Shown in pieces: positions 38,502 to 46,857 of a DNA stretch of 64,000 nucleotides. The DNA comes from Phreatobacter aquaticus (GTDB lineage: Bacteria; Pseudomonadota; Alphaproteobacteria; Rhizobiales; Phreatobacteraceae): positions 2,318,828 to 2,382,827 of the forward strand of contig NZ_CP039865.1 of the NCBI RefSeq assembly GCF_005160265.1. Direction: 5' to 3'. The notes under the pieces were generated by a model. It was not told the DNA's origin. It worked only from the letters and a program-made list of their open reading frames with translations, and ran no database searches. The translations under genes were made by a program, and so were the position numbers. Positions within the stretch are counted from its first letter, which is position 1. The number at the start of each line of letters is the position of its first letter.

Positions 38502-40322
38502 ATGGCTCAAGCGACCAATCCCGCCGTCAACGGCCGCGCCTATGACATCACCGACCACACCTATGACGTCGTCATCGTCGGCGCCGGTGGCGCGGGCCTG
38601 AGGGCGGTCGTCGGCTGCGCGCAGGCCGGCCTGCGCACCGCCTGCATCTCCAAGGTGTTCCCCACCCGCTCGCACACGGTCGCCGCCCAGGGCGGCGTCG
38701 CCGCCTCTCTCGGCAATATGGGCGAGGACCAGTGGCAGTGGCACATGTACGACACCGTCAAGGGTTCCGACTGGCTGGGTGACCAGGACGCGATCGAATA
38801 TCTGGTGCGCAACGCGCCGGCCGCCGTCTACGAGCTCGAGCACTGGGGCGTGCCCTTCTCGCGCACCGAGAGCGGCAAGATCTATCAGCGCCCGTTCGGC
38901 GGCATGACCACCCATTTCGGTAAGGGCACGGCCCAGCGCACCTGCGCCGCCGCCGACCGCACCGGCCACGCCATGCTGCACACGCTCTATGGCCAGGCGC
39001 TGAAGAACAATGCCGAGTTCTTCATCGAGTATTTCGCCATCGACCTGATCATGGGCGAGGACGGCCGCTGCCTCGGCGTCGTCGCGCTGAAGATGGATGA
39101 CGGCACGCTGCATCGCTTCCGCGGCCGCCAGACCATTCTGGCCACCGGCGGCTATGGCCGCGCCTATTTCTCGGCGACCTCCGCCCACACCTGCACCGGC
39201 GACGGCAATGCCATGGTGCTGCGCGCCGGCCTGCCGCTGCAGGACATGGAATTCGTGCAGTTCCACCCGACCGGCATCTACGGTTCGGGCTGCCTCATCA
39301 CCGAGGGTTCACGCGGCGAGGGCGGCTATCTCACCAATTCCGAGGGCGAGCGCTTCATGGAGCGCTATGCCCCCTCGGCCAAGGACCTTGCCTCCCGTGA
39401 CGTCGTCTCGCGCTCCATGACCATGGAGATCCGCGAGGGCCGCGGTGTCGGCAAGAACAAGGATCACATCTTCCTGCACCTCGATCATCTCGATCCGAAG
39501 ATCCTCGCCGAGCGCCTGCCGGGCATTTCGGAGAGCGCCAAGATCTTCGCCGGCGTCGATGTCACCAAGGAGCCGATCCCGGTCATTCCGACCGTCCACT
39601 ACAACATGGGCGGCATCCCCACGAACTTCCACGGCGAGGTTCTGACCAAGAAGAACGGCGATCCCGACGCCATCGTCCCCGGCCTGATGGCCATCGGCGA
39701 GGCCGCCTGCGTCTCGGTCCATGGCGCGAACCGCCTCGGCTCGAACTCGCTGATCGATCTCGTGGTGTTCGGCCGCGCCGCGGGCCTGCGCGCCGCCGAG
39801 ACCGTCACCCCCGGCGAGAAGCACCAGGACCTGCCGAAGGATGCCGGCGAGCTCGCGCTCTCCCGCCTCGACAAGTTCCGCCATGCCTCCGGCGGCACGC
39901 CGACCGCGCAGCTGCGCGCCCGCATGCAGGGCGTGATGCAGTCCAACTGCGCCGTGTTCCGCACCGGCGAGGTGCTGACCGAGGGCCAGAAGCTGATCCA
40001 CGAGGTCTGGCAGGGGTCGAACGACGTCAAGACCACCGACCGCTCGCTGATCTGGAACTCGGACCTGATCGAGACACTGGAATTCGACAACCTGATCTCG
40101 CAGGCGGTCGTCACCATGGACTCCGCTGCCAACCGCCAGGAAAGCCGCGGCGCCCATGCCCGCGAGGACTTTGCGGACCGCAACGACAAGGACTGGATGA
40201 AGCACACGCTGGCCTTTGCCGACGACCAGAAGAAGCAGGTCTCGATCGACTACCGCCCGGTTCACACCTACACGATGACCAACGACATCCAGTACATCGA
40301 GCCCAAGGCCCGCGTGTACTGA
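38502..40322 (+). CDS. sdhA: succinate dehydrogenase flavoprotein subunit
   Basis: 606 residues, complete. FAD fold [19 protein letters not shown]; covalent-flavin His in [18 protein letters not shown]; substrate-site motif [45 protein letters not shown]-terminal [21 protein letters not shown]. It oxidises succinate to fumarate and passes electrons to the SdhB iron-sulfur subunit. Oddly, no sdhB follows: a strong terminator begins 27 bases after the stop, then a REP element and unrelated genes. SdhB must be encoded elsewhere in the genome. Confidence 0.98.
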   Translation: MAQATNPAVNGRAYDITDHTYDVVIVGAGGAGLRAVVGCAQAGLRTACISKVFPTRSHTVAAQGGVAASLGNMGEDQWQWHMYDTVKGSDWLGDQDAIEYLVRNAPAAVYELEHWGVPFSRTESGKIYQRPFGGMTTHFGKGTAQRTCAAADRTGHAMLHTLYGQALKNNAEFFIEYFAIDLIMGEDGRCLGVVALKMDDGTLHRFRGRQTILATGGYGRAYFSATSAHTCTGDGNAMVLRAGLPLQDMEFVQFHPTGIYGSGCLITEGSRGEGGYLTNSEGERFMERYAPSAKDLASRDVVSRSMTMEIREGRGVGKNKDHIFLHLDHLDPKILAERLPGISESAKIFAGVDVTKEPIPVIPTVHYNMGGIPTNFHGEVLTKKNGDPDAIVPGLMAIGEAACVSVHGANRLGSNSLIDLVVFGRAAGLRAAETVTPGEKHQDLPKDAGELALSRLDKFRHASGGTPTAQLRARMQGVMQSNCAVFRTGEVLTEGQKLIHEVWQGSNDVKTTDRSLIWNSDLIETLEFDNLISQAVVTMDSAANRQESRGAHAREDFADRNDKDWMKHTLAFADDQKKQVSIDYRPVHTYTMTNDIQYIEPKARVY

Positions 40323-40349
40323 GCGGTCCGGCCCGTCTCATATTGATCC

Positions 40350-40377
40350 GAACGCGCGGCCCTCGGGTCGCGCGTTC
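40350..40377 (+). terminator. rho-independent terminator after sdhA
   Basis: Stem gaacgcgcg / cgcgcgttc (9 bp) extended inward by a wobble and ccc/ggg, followed by tgctttt. It closes the sdhCDA transcript. Confidence 0.8.
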
Positions 40378-40430
40378 TGCTTTTGGGGGCAGGGCAGCGT
40401 CCTGTGGTGCTCCCTGTCGGCCAGCGCAGT

Positions 40431-40571
40431 CTTCCCCTCGCCCCCACGGGGAGAGGTCGACCTGGGCGAAGCCGAGGTCGGGTGAGGGGGACAGTCCTCA
40501 CCGGATAGAGCTCGCCCCCCTCTCCCGGACGCTGTCGCGTCCGACCTCTCCCCAACGGGGCGAGGTGAGGT
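40431..40571. repeat. REP-type inverted-repeat doublet
   Basis: Two GC-rich palindromic heads (around cccacggggagaggtcg and cgacctctccccaacgggg) in inverted orientation, about 140 bases overall. Same family as the elements at 44252, 45545, 49080 and 50941. It occupies the 320-base space between sdhA and the GT25 gene. Confidence 0.75.
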
Positions 40572-40642
40572 ACCGCGCCATCGGGGATGGCGATCGGTGA
40601 CGGATGGTAGAGGCAGCAGCGACGACCGCTCGTGTCCTGCCC

Positions 40643-41422
40643 TCACGCCCGTTCCAGCGACCCCAGCCCCAAGGCTCCGGATGCCGGGCCGCGCCGCGCA
40701 TGCCATTCGGCGCGCAGGCGCAGGCTTGTCTTGTAGAGAGGGCGCACCGCCGTCCGCCTGATCCGCTCCAGCGCCGGCATGGTCCGGCTGATCGTCGACC
40801 CGCCAAGCGAGGCGCCGCCATTGGCGACCACCGGCCGCACCAGGTGATGGATCGGCACGCCAGTCGCCCAGGTGAGCTGGATGAAGCTGTCGACGGGGCG
40901 GTCGAAGCACTCGCTGGCGGCGATGAGCCGCGAGGCCGCAGCCCTTGTCACGATCTGGCCGACCATCTCGACCTGCGGCAAGGTCCGGCATCCGATGAAG
41001 TCCGTGTCCGGCGATCGTTCGGGTGACCGGTGGCTGTGCAACTGAACGAAGGCCCACTGCTCCCGCTCGGCGGCCAGCCGGTCCAGCGCGGGGAGGAAAC
41101 GCGGTCCCAGCACGGCGTCGTCTTCCAGGATCAGCGCCTGGTCGTGGCCGGAGGCGACCAGCGCCTGCCAGGCTGCGCGGTGACTGAGGAAACAGCCGAT
41201 CTCGGCCGCGCCGAGGGCGAACGGGTAACGGGGCCTGAAGAGATCGGGCTGGTGGGCTGCCCGTTGATCCGGCGTCAGGCCCAGGCCGTCCACGGCATCG
41301 ATCAGGTGACCGGTCATGGGCAGGCTGTCGATCAGGCGGCGTGCATGAATGCGCCGGGCGGTTGCCCGTGGCAGGCTGATGACCAGCGCCAGGGTCCGTT
41401 CGGTCCATGTCCGCTTTGGCAT
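40643..41422 (-). CDS. glycosyltransferase family 25 (LPS-type) protein
   Basis: 259 residues. GT25 features: start LALVISLPRATARRIHARRLIDSLP, GCFLSHRAAWQALVASG, and the acidic metal-site-like motif ALILEDDAVLGPRFL; FVQLHSHRSP and VGQIVTRAAASRLI further on. Family members add galactose or similar sugars to lipooligosaccharide cores in the cytosol. GAGG before the ATG. It is divergently oriented from the carbamoyltransferase gene, suggesting both modify surface glycans (inference). Confidence 0.87.
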   Translation of the reverse strand: MPKRTWTERTLALVISLPRATARRIHARRLIDSLPMTGHLIDAVDGLGLTPDQRAAHQPDLFRPRYPFALGAAEIGCFLSHRAAWQALVASGHDQALILEDDAVLGPRFLPALDRLAAEREQWAFVQLHSHRSPERSPDTDFIGCRTLPQVEMVGQIVTRAAASRLIAASECFDRPVDSFIQLTWATGVPIHHLVRPVVANGGASLGGSTISRTMPALERIRRTAVRPLYKTSLRLRAEWHARRGPASGALGLGSLERA

Positions 41423-41636
41423 CGCAATCCTCGCAACTCGGGGGAGGCGGCAAAGGCCCGCCAGTCGCGGCGTGACATGCCGGCGACCGATCCCGAGTTG
41501 GCGGTGGGGTGGGTGCGAAAATGTGGAGCAATCCGGTACAGTGACCGGGAATCTTCGCCTGATCTGTAACGCTTGATTGCGGCTCCGTATCCAAGCGTTT
41601 AATCACGGGCGCGCCGTCACCAGAGAGCCTGACCCT

Positions 41637-43337
41637 GTGATCATTCTCGGTTTCTACCAGTCCCATGATGCCTGCGCGGCGCTCTATGACGATTATCGCT
41701 GCCTCGCCTCGGTGGCGCTGGAGCGCGTCACCCGCATCAAGACCGATGGCTATCGCTTTCCGTCCGAGGCTGTCGCCGAGTGCCTTGCGAGCGCAGGGCT
41801 GACGCCTGGCGATATCGGCGCGGTCTGCTATCCCCGCATGCGCTATCCGGCAGACGACATCCAGAACGGGTTCCACCGGTTCGGTGGCCTGTTCGGGGCG
41901 CACAAGGTCGACCCGATCGCGCATCTGCGCTCGGGCCGGGCCAAGGACCTGGCCGAGGTCGTGGATGTCAGCGCCTTCGCGGCCCGCCACGGCTGGCCGG
42001 CGGGTGCTGAGACTTTCTTCTACAACCACCACAAGGCCCACGCGCTGGCGACGCTCGCCCACATGCCAGCCGACGAGGTGCTGCTCTACACGGCCGATGG
42101 CGGCGGCGATGACGTGTTCTATTCGGCGCGGCTCCTGAAGGATGGCCAACTCACCGACCTCTTCGGCGGCGAGGCCGACACATTGGCCCGCACCGTGCCG
42201 CAGCGCCCGGGCGATTCGCTCGGCAAGCTCTACGCCTATGTGACCGAGGCGCTCGGCTTCCGCTCGCTCCGCCACGAGGGCAAGGTGCTGGGGCTCGCGG
42301 CCTTCGGCAAGCCGGTCCATGCGGAGCGCATGACCGCGCTCTATCAGGTGTCCGATGATGGCCAGATCCATTGCGCCATGCCGCGCTGGCGCGTGCGCAT
42401 GCTGGTCAATTCACTGGCCAAGAAATGCTCGCGCGAGGACATGGCAGCTTCCGTCCAGCAGACGCTGGAAAACGTCATTCTTGCAGCCCTCGCCAAACTG
42501 CTCCGCCGCGCGCCGGTCCGCCATCTCGGCCTTTCCGGCGGCGTCTTCGCCAATGTGAAGCTCACCCAGCGCATCGCCGAGCGCTTCGATCTCGACGAGA
42601 TCTTCGTCTATCCCGCCATGTCCGACCAGGGCGAGGCCGATGGTGGCGTGCTGGAATTCCTGTTGAAGCGCGACGGTCTTGCGAGCTGGCTCGGCCATCG
42701 CGAGAAGCTCGGCAATGTCTATCGCGGCCGCGACTATACCGGCGATGTCGACCGCGTCTTTGCAGCGGGTGGCGCGGTGAAACGCCCCGCCGCCGACCCG
42801 ATCGACGAAGCGGCGACCATCATTGCGGCCGGCGGCATTGTCGGCACCTATCTCGGCCGCATGGAATATGGCCCGCGCGCGCTCGGCGCCCGCTCCATCA
42901 TTGCGGCCGCCACCGACCGCTCGATCAATGACTGGCTGAACAAGCGGCTCGACCGCACCGACTTCATGCCCTTCGCCCCGGTCGTGCGCGCCGAGAAGGC
43001 GAAGGACCTGTTCCTGCTGCCGGACGAGCTCGCCTACACCGCCAATTTCATGACGGTCACCTGCGACGTGAAGCCGGAATGGCGCGAGAAGATCCCGGCC
43101 TGCGTCCATGTCGACGGCACGGCGCGGCCGCAGCTGATCCACCGCGAGCAGAACCCGGTCTATTACGACGTTCTGGCGGCCTATGAGCAGAAGACCGGCA
43201 TTCCCGCCCTGATCAACACCTCGTTCAACGTCCACGAGGAGCCGATCATCAACAAGCCCGAGGAAGCGCTGCGCGCGCTGAAGGAGGGCCGGGTGGATCA
43301 CCTGTTGTCGGAGAATGCAGTCTGGTCTCTGGGGTGA
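41637..43337 (+). CDS. NodU/CmcH-family carbamoyltransferase
   Basis: 566 residues, normal length. N-terminal ASKHA-type domain: IILGFYQSHDACAALYDDYRCLASVALERVTRIKTDG, NHHKAHALATLAHMPADEVLLYTADGGGDD, then the YrdC-like C-terminal part with EYGPRALGARSIIAAATD, LINTSFNVHEEPIINKPEEAL. The family carbamoylates sugars or antibiotics using carbamoyl phosphate and ATP (NodU acts on Nod factors, but no nod genes are here). The GTG at 41637 is chosen because the protein begins exactly at the conserved strand; an earlier TTG (41577) is less likely. Neighbouring GT25 gene suggests a glycan acceptor. Confidence 0.9.
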   Translation: MIILGFYQSHDACAALYDDYRCLASVALERVTRIKTDGYRFPSEAVAECLASAGLTPGDIGAVCYPRMRYPADDIQNGFHRFGGLFGAHKVDPIAHLRSGRAKDLAEVVDVSAFAARHGWPAGAETFFYNHHKAHALATLAHMPADEVLLYTADGGGDDVFYSARLLKDGQLTDLFGGEADTLARTVPQRPGDSLGKLYAYVTEALGFRSLRHEGKVLGLAAFGKPVHAERMTALYQVSDDGQIHCAMPRWRVRMLVNSLAKKCSREDMAASVQQTLENVILAALAKLLRRAPVRHLGLSGGVFANVKLTQRIAERFDLDEIFVYPAMSDQGEADGGVLEFLLKRDGLASWLGHREKLGNVYRGRDYTGDVDRVFAAGGAVKRPAADPIDEAATIIAAGGIVGTYLGRMEYGPRALGARSIIAAATDRSINDWLNKRLDRTDFMPFAPVVRAEKAKDLFLLPDELAYTANFMTVTCDVKPEWREKIPACVHVDGTARPQLIHREQNPVYYDVLAAYEQKTGIPALINTSFNVHEEPIINKPEEALRALKEGRVDHLLSENAVWSLG

Positions 43338-43379
43338 GGGCGCTCACGTCCCGCAGAAGCGCTGGTTGATTGAAGACGT

Positions 43380-43507
43380 CCTTCGAGGCTCGCTGACGCT
43401 CGTACCTCAGGATGTGGGTGGAGACGGTGTGCCGGAAGGCGGCCTGCCCGCCAGCGGAATCCAACCTGTCCTCATCCTGAGGTGCGAGCGTTAGCGAGCC
43501 TCGAAGG
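43380..43507. repeat. 128-bp inverted-repeat (MITE-like) element
   Basis: 35-base terminal arms at 43380-43414 and 43473-43507 pair with two mismatches; they start ccttcgaggctcgct. No coding capacity. Distinct in sequence from the gggaga-type REP family. It fills much of the 309-base gap between the carbamoyltransferase and the next membrane protein. Confidence 0.85.
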
Positions 43508-43646
43508 ACCTCTTGTTGTCGGAGCTCAGACCGCCGGAAATCGCGGCACCTCCGTCACCCCCGAAACATTCGCCCTCGCTTCCGCGCCGTCGTCCAGACA
43601 CAATGAACTGGCGAAATCGCTCATGTTCACTGCCCATGGAGCGCCG

Positions 43647-44213
43647 ATGCGCCGCTATCTGCTTCGCCCGCTGATCGTCGTCGCGGCGATCATCATCCTG
43701 ATCGAGACTTGGATCTGGGACCATCTTGGTCCCTGGGTGCGCCGCTTCGTCGAGATCCTGCCGTTCAAGGCACTGAAACAGGCGATCCATGATGGCATCG
43801 AGCGGCTGCCGCCCTATGCGACGCTGGCCGTCTTCGCCATTCCGGTCGCCGTCCTGTTCCCGTTCAAGCTCGCGGCGCTGGCGCTGATCGCCAGCGGCCA
43901 CCTCATTCTCGGCGCCCTGATCTTCTGCGCCGCCAAGGTAGTGGGCGTCGGCGTTGCCGCCTTCCTGTTCGAGGCTTGCAAGCCGAAGCTCCTGCAGATC
44001 CCGCTCTTCGTGCGGCTCTACGACATGTGGAACCGCTGGGTGGTCTGGGCGCACCACTATATCGACCCGGTCAAGAAGCGGATCGCCGGCTATACCCGCC
44101 TCGTGCGCGGCGGCCGCTCGGGCCGCTCCTTTCGCCTGCTCATGCGCTTCCGCCGCGTGCACCGCGAGCGCCGGGCGATGATGGCGCGGACCGCTGCAAC
44201 GGGGAATGCGTAG
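43647..44213 (+). CDS. putative inner-membrane protein of unknown function
   Basis: 188 residues. Two or three membrane helices are visible (LIVVAAIIILIETWIW; LAVFAIPVAVLFPFKLAALALIA; ILGALIFCAAKVVGVGVAAFL), then a basic C-terminus (YIDPVKKRIAGYTRLVRGGRSGRSFRLLMRFRRVHRERR). GGAG lies 6 bases before the ATG at 43647; the longer frame upstream overlaps the inverted repeat. No family recognised with confidence. The basic tail could face the cytosol. Confidence 0.72.
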   Translation: MRRYLLRPLIVVAAIIILIETWIWDHLGPWVRRFVEILPFKALKQAIHDGIERLPPYATLAVFAIPVAVLFPFKLAALALIASGHLILGALIFCAAKVVGVGVAAFLFEACKPKLLQIPLFVRLYDMWNRWVVWAHHYIDPVKKRIAGYTRLVRGGRSGRSFRLLMRFRRVHRERRAMMARTAATGNA

Positions 44214-44251
44214 CGGGCAAAGGGGCCTTCGAGTGTTAGTCCGGGCTGAGA

Positions 44252-44395
44252 CCTTCACCTCTCCCCGACGGGGAGAGGTCGGCGCCCGTTAGGGCGACGG
44301 GAGAGGGGGCGAGCTGCTGTTCGGTGAGAGTGATCCCCCTCTCCCGCCCTCGGCTTCGCCTCGGTCGACCTCTCCCCGTCGGGGCGAGGTGAAGG
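44252..44395. repeat. 144-bp REP-type doublet with 30-bp terminal inverted repeats
   Basis: Outer arms ccttcacctctccccgacgg... and its reverse complement pair over 30 bases with one mismatch. Each arm itself contains a self-complementary core (ctccccgacggggag). Lies between convergent genes. Confidence 0.85.
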
Positions 44396-44456
44396 GTGCG
44401 CGGGCTGACATGTCTCCCTCCAGGGGAGGGTGCAACGGCGCTCCGCCTGAGGCCCA

Positions 44457-45434
44457 TCACGCCCGGGGATGCGCGCTCTCGTAGACCTTCATCAGTGCTG
44501 CCGTATCGACCGCCGTATAGACCTGCGTCGTCGAGAGTGACGCATGGCCCAGGAGTTCCTGGATCGACCGCAGATCGCCGCCGCGCCCCAACAGATGGGT
44601 GGCGAAGGAATGGCGCAGCGCATGCGGCGTGGCGCTTGCCGGTAGCCCCAGCGCGCCCCGCAGCCGTTCCATGGCGAGCTGAATGATGCGCGGCGAGAGC
44701 TGCCCGCCCTTGACGCCGACGAACAGCGGATCGTCCGGCCCGAGGCTCCACGGGCAGAGCTTGCGGTAGTCGTCGATCGCGGTCGCGACCTTGGCAATCA
44801 CCGGCACCTGCCGGGTCTTCTGGCCCTTGCCGAGGACGGTCAGCTGCCCCTGCTCGCCTGGCTTCGGCGCGTCCTTCTGTCTGAGCCCAAGCGCCTCCGA
44901 AATGCGCAGGCCCGAGCCATAGAGCAGGGCCAGCACGGCGGAGTCGCGGGCAATCACCCAGGGGGCCGTATCCTCGTGGTCGCGCGCTTCTGCAGACACC
45001 ACCTGACGGGCTGCGCCGATGGCCAGCGGGCGGGGCAGGCGGGTGCCCGCCTTCGGCGTGCGCACGGCGGCAAAGGCGGCCATGCGGCCCTCGCCCTCGC
45101 GTTCCAGAAAGCGGGAGAAGGAGCGCACCGCCGCCAGCGCCCGGCCGATCGAGCGGGCTTCCAGCCCATCGGCGCGGCGGCGGGCCAGAAAGGCACGGAC
45201 ATCGCGCGGGTGCAGCCCGGCCATGGCGGCCAGCGAGACATTCTCGCCGAGATGGCTGGCGAGAAAGCCGAGAAAGACCCGGACATCGCGGCCATAGGCC
45301 TCCAGCGTCTTGGGCGATAGCCGCTTCTCGGTGCCGAGATAGCGCAGCCAGCGGCCGACGGCTGCCACCATGTCGGCGGCGGCGCCGGGCATCAGGAGAT
45401 CGGCGGGGGCGGAGAAATCGGCAGGGCTGGCCAT
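44457..45434 (-). CDS. xerC: tyrosine recombinase XerC
   Basis: 325 residues. N-terminal SAM-like core-binding domain (about 20-110: VGRWLRYLGTEKRLSPKTLEAYGRDVRVFLGFL) and C-terminal catalytic domain with Arg in LLYGSGLRISEALGL, His-Arg in TPHALRHSFATHLL, His in QELLGHASLSTTQ and nucleophile Tyr in VYTAVD. With XerD it resolves chromosome dimers at dif. A separate xerD is not in this window. It stands alone between REP elements. Confidence 0.93.
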   Translation of the reverse strand: MASPADFSAPADLLMPGAAADMVAAVGRWLRYLGTEKRLSPKTLEAYGRDVRVFLGFLASHLGENVSLAAMAGLHPRDVRAFLARRRADGLEARSIGRALAAVRSFSRFLEREGEGRMAAFAAVRTPKAGTRLPRPLAIGAARQVVSAEARDHEDTAPWVIARDSAVLALLYGSGLRISEALGLRQKDAPKPGEQGQLTVLGKGQKTRQVPVIAKVATAIDDYRKLCPWSLGPDDPLFVGVKGGQLSPRIIQLAMERLRGALGLPASATPHALRHSFATHLLGRGGDLRSIQELLGHASLSTTQVYTAVDTAALMKVYESAHPRA

Positions 45435-45544
45435 GAGGGGATCATGGCAGGGGAGAGTTCACGGGCGGTGAATGGGGGAGGGGCGAGGCAGGGGCGAGGC
45501 AGGGGTGCCCAACGAATGATTGTACTTCCCGCAGGCGGAGACGT

Positions 45545-45717
45545 CCCCTCTCCCCGCATGCGGGGAGAGGGTTAGGGTGAGGGGCCGTTCGGAGACTAGG
45601 GGATTGATCGGCGACGAGGGGCGACGTGCCGGCGAGCGGCTGCATTCAGCGTGGCCCCTCACCCGCCCTCGGCCTTGCCTCGGGCGACCTCTCCCCGCAG
45701 GCGGGGAGAGGTAAGGG
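45545..45717. repeat. REP-type palindromic doublet
   Basis: Left head 45545-45584 (cccctctccccgcatgcgggg... ending gttagggtgagggg) and right part 45655-45717 (cccctcacccgccctcgg... ctctccccgcaggcggggag) in inverted relation. It fills the 331-base gap between xerC and bfr; no gene there. Confidence 0.8.
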
Positions 45718-45765
45718 TATGCGCTGTCGGAAAACCGATACGCGACGAACGCGCTGTCCCCGCCC

Positions 45766-46254
45766 TCAGTGCTCGTCGCCGCCGAGCTTGCCCATATGCT
45801 TCTGCGCATAGAGCTGCTCGCCGACCTGGGCCATCAGCTCAAGCTGGGTCTCGAGGAAGTCGATATGGCCTTCCTCATCGGTCATCAGCGCGATGAACAG
45901 GTCGCGCGAGGGATAGTCCTTCACCGTCTCGCAATAGGCCGCCGCCTCCTGGTAGAGCGCACGAGCACCGATCTCGGCATTCAGGTCGGCCTGGATGACC
46001 TCCTTCACCGTCTGGCCGATCTGCAGCGGATCGAGCACCTGCAGGTTCGGATGGCCTTCCAGGAACAGGATCCGGTCGATGAACTTGTCGGCGTGCTCCA
46101 TCTCCTCGATGGATTCCTTGCGCCAGAACTTGGCGAGGTCCTTGAAGCCCCAATTGTCCAGCATGCGGAAATGCAGCCAGTACTGGCTGACCGCGGTCAG
46201 CTCGCTGCGAAGGCCCTTGTTCAGGTACTCGATGACCTTCTTGTCGCCCTTCAT
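45766..46254 (-). CDS. bfr: bacterioferritin
   Basis: 162 residues, full length. [36 protein letters not shown] carries the first ferroxidase Glu, [29 protein letters not shown] contains the E-x-x-H pair and the heme-ligand Met, and [18 protein letters not shown] the second E-x-x-H site. It stores iron as a 24-mer with heme at subunit interfaces. The 28 residues encoded upstream are not conserved, so the ATG at 46254 is used. bfd lies 109 bases upstream on the same strand. Confidence 0.95.
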   Translation of the reverse strand: MKGDKKVIEYLNKGLRSELTAVSQYWLHFRMLDNWGFKDLAKFWRKESIEEMEHADKFIDRILFLEGHPNLQVLDPLQIGQTVKEVIQADLNAEIGARALYQEAAAYCETVKDYPSRDLFIALMTDEEGHIDFLETQLELMAQVGEQLYAQKHMGKLGGDEH

Positions 46255-46363
46255 CGCTGGCCTCCATGTCTGACAATGGCCGGCATCCTGGCCGGCAGGG
46301 GAAGCCAGATTCCAACCATTCCAGACAGGAAAAGGCAAGGCGGCAGCAGCCGGTCGTCAGGCC

Positions 46364-46615
46364 TTATTCGGCGGCGATCAGCACCGGCTCGCCGTGCGCA
46401 TGGCCGGCGCATTCGCCGACCGGGCAGGCGGCGCAACCCTGTGACACGCCGGCTTCGCGCAGGATGGCGCGGATGGTACGGGCGCAACGGCCGCAATTCG
46501 GGCTGCACCCCAGGCAGGCATAGACCTCGCCGACGGCGCGCGGGCAGTCCGGCCCATCGCCCAGGCAGGCGCGGATGTCGTGGTCACTCAGCACATTGCA
46601 ATGACAGACGATCAC
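46364..46615 (-). CDS. bfd: bacterioferritin-associated ferredoxin
   Basis: 83 residues. VIVCHCNVLSDHDIRACL and VYACLGCSPNCGRCARTIRAIL give the four-Cys [2Fe-2S] pattern (CHC ... C-x-x-C) of Bfd, which reduces bacterioferritin to release iron. Extra Cys and His near the C-terminus (GCAACPVGECAGHAHG) are an unusual extension relative to the short E. coli Bfd. The GTG at 46615 is chosen because GGAG lies 8 bases before and it matches the family start. Paired with bfr. Confidence 0.9.
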   Translation of the reverse strand: MIVCHCNVLSDHDIRACLGDGPDCPRAVGEVYACLGCSPNCGRCARTIRAILREAGVSQGCAACPVGECAGHAHGEPVLIAAE

Positions 46616-46857
46616 CGGATGTCTCCGCCCCAACCGCTGGACTGCATGGAACAGATCCGATCGAGCCATCTTGATGTAGAACAAAAGATACGTGATTTCA
46701 ATGGGTTGAGGCAATATTGGAGCCATTCCAGAGATGTGCCTAAGTGTCAGCGCGGCTGGCGCAATTCGCAGTTTGCAGAATGATTCCAGTCTGCGCGGGT
46801 CCCATCCCCCGCGCTCCGCAATTCCCTTCGCGGGCCTCCCGTGCTTTGTCTGCCGGA

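Noticed and set aside
46744-46857. Longer priA start 38 codons upstream
   Set aside because: The extra residues are unlike any PriA N-terminus, and the conserved opening begins at the ATG at 46858.
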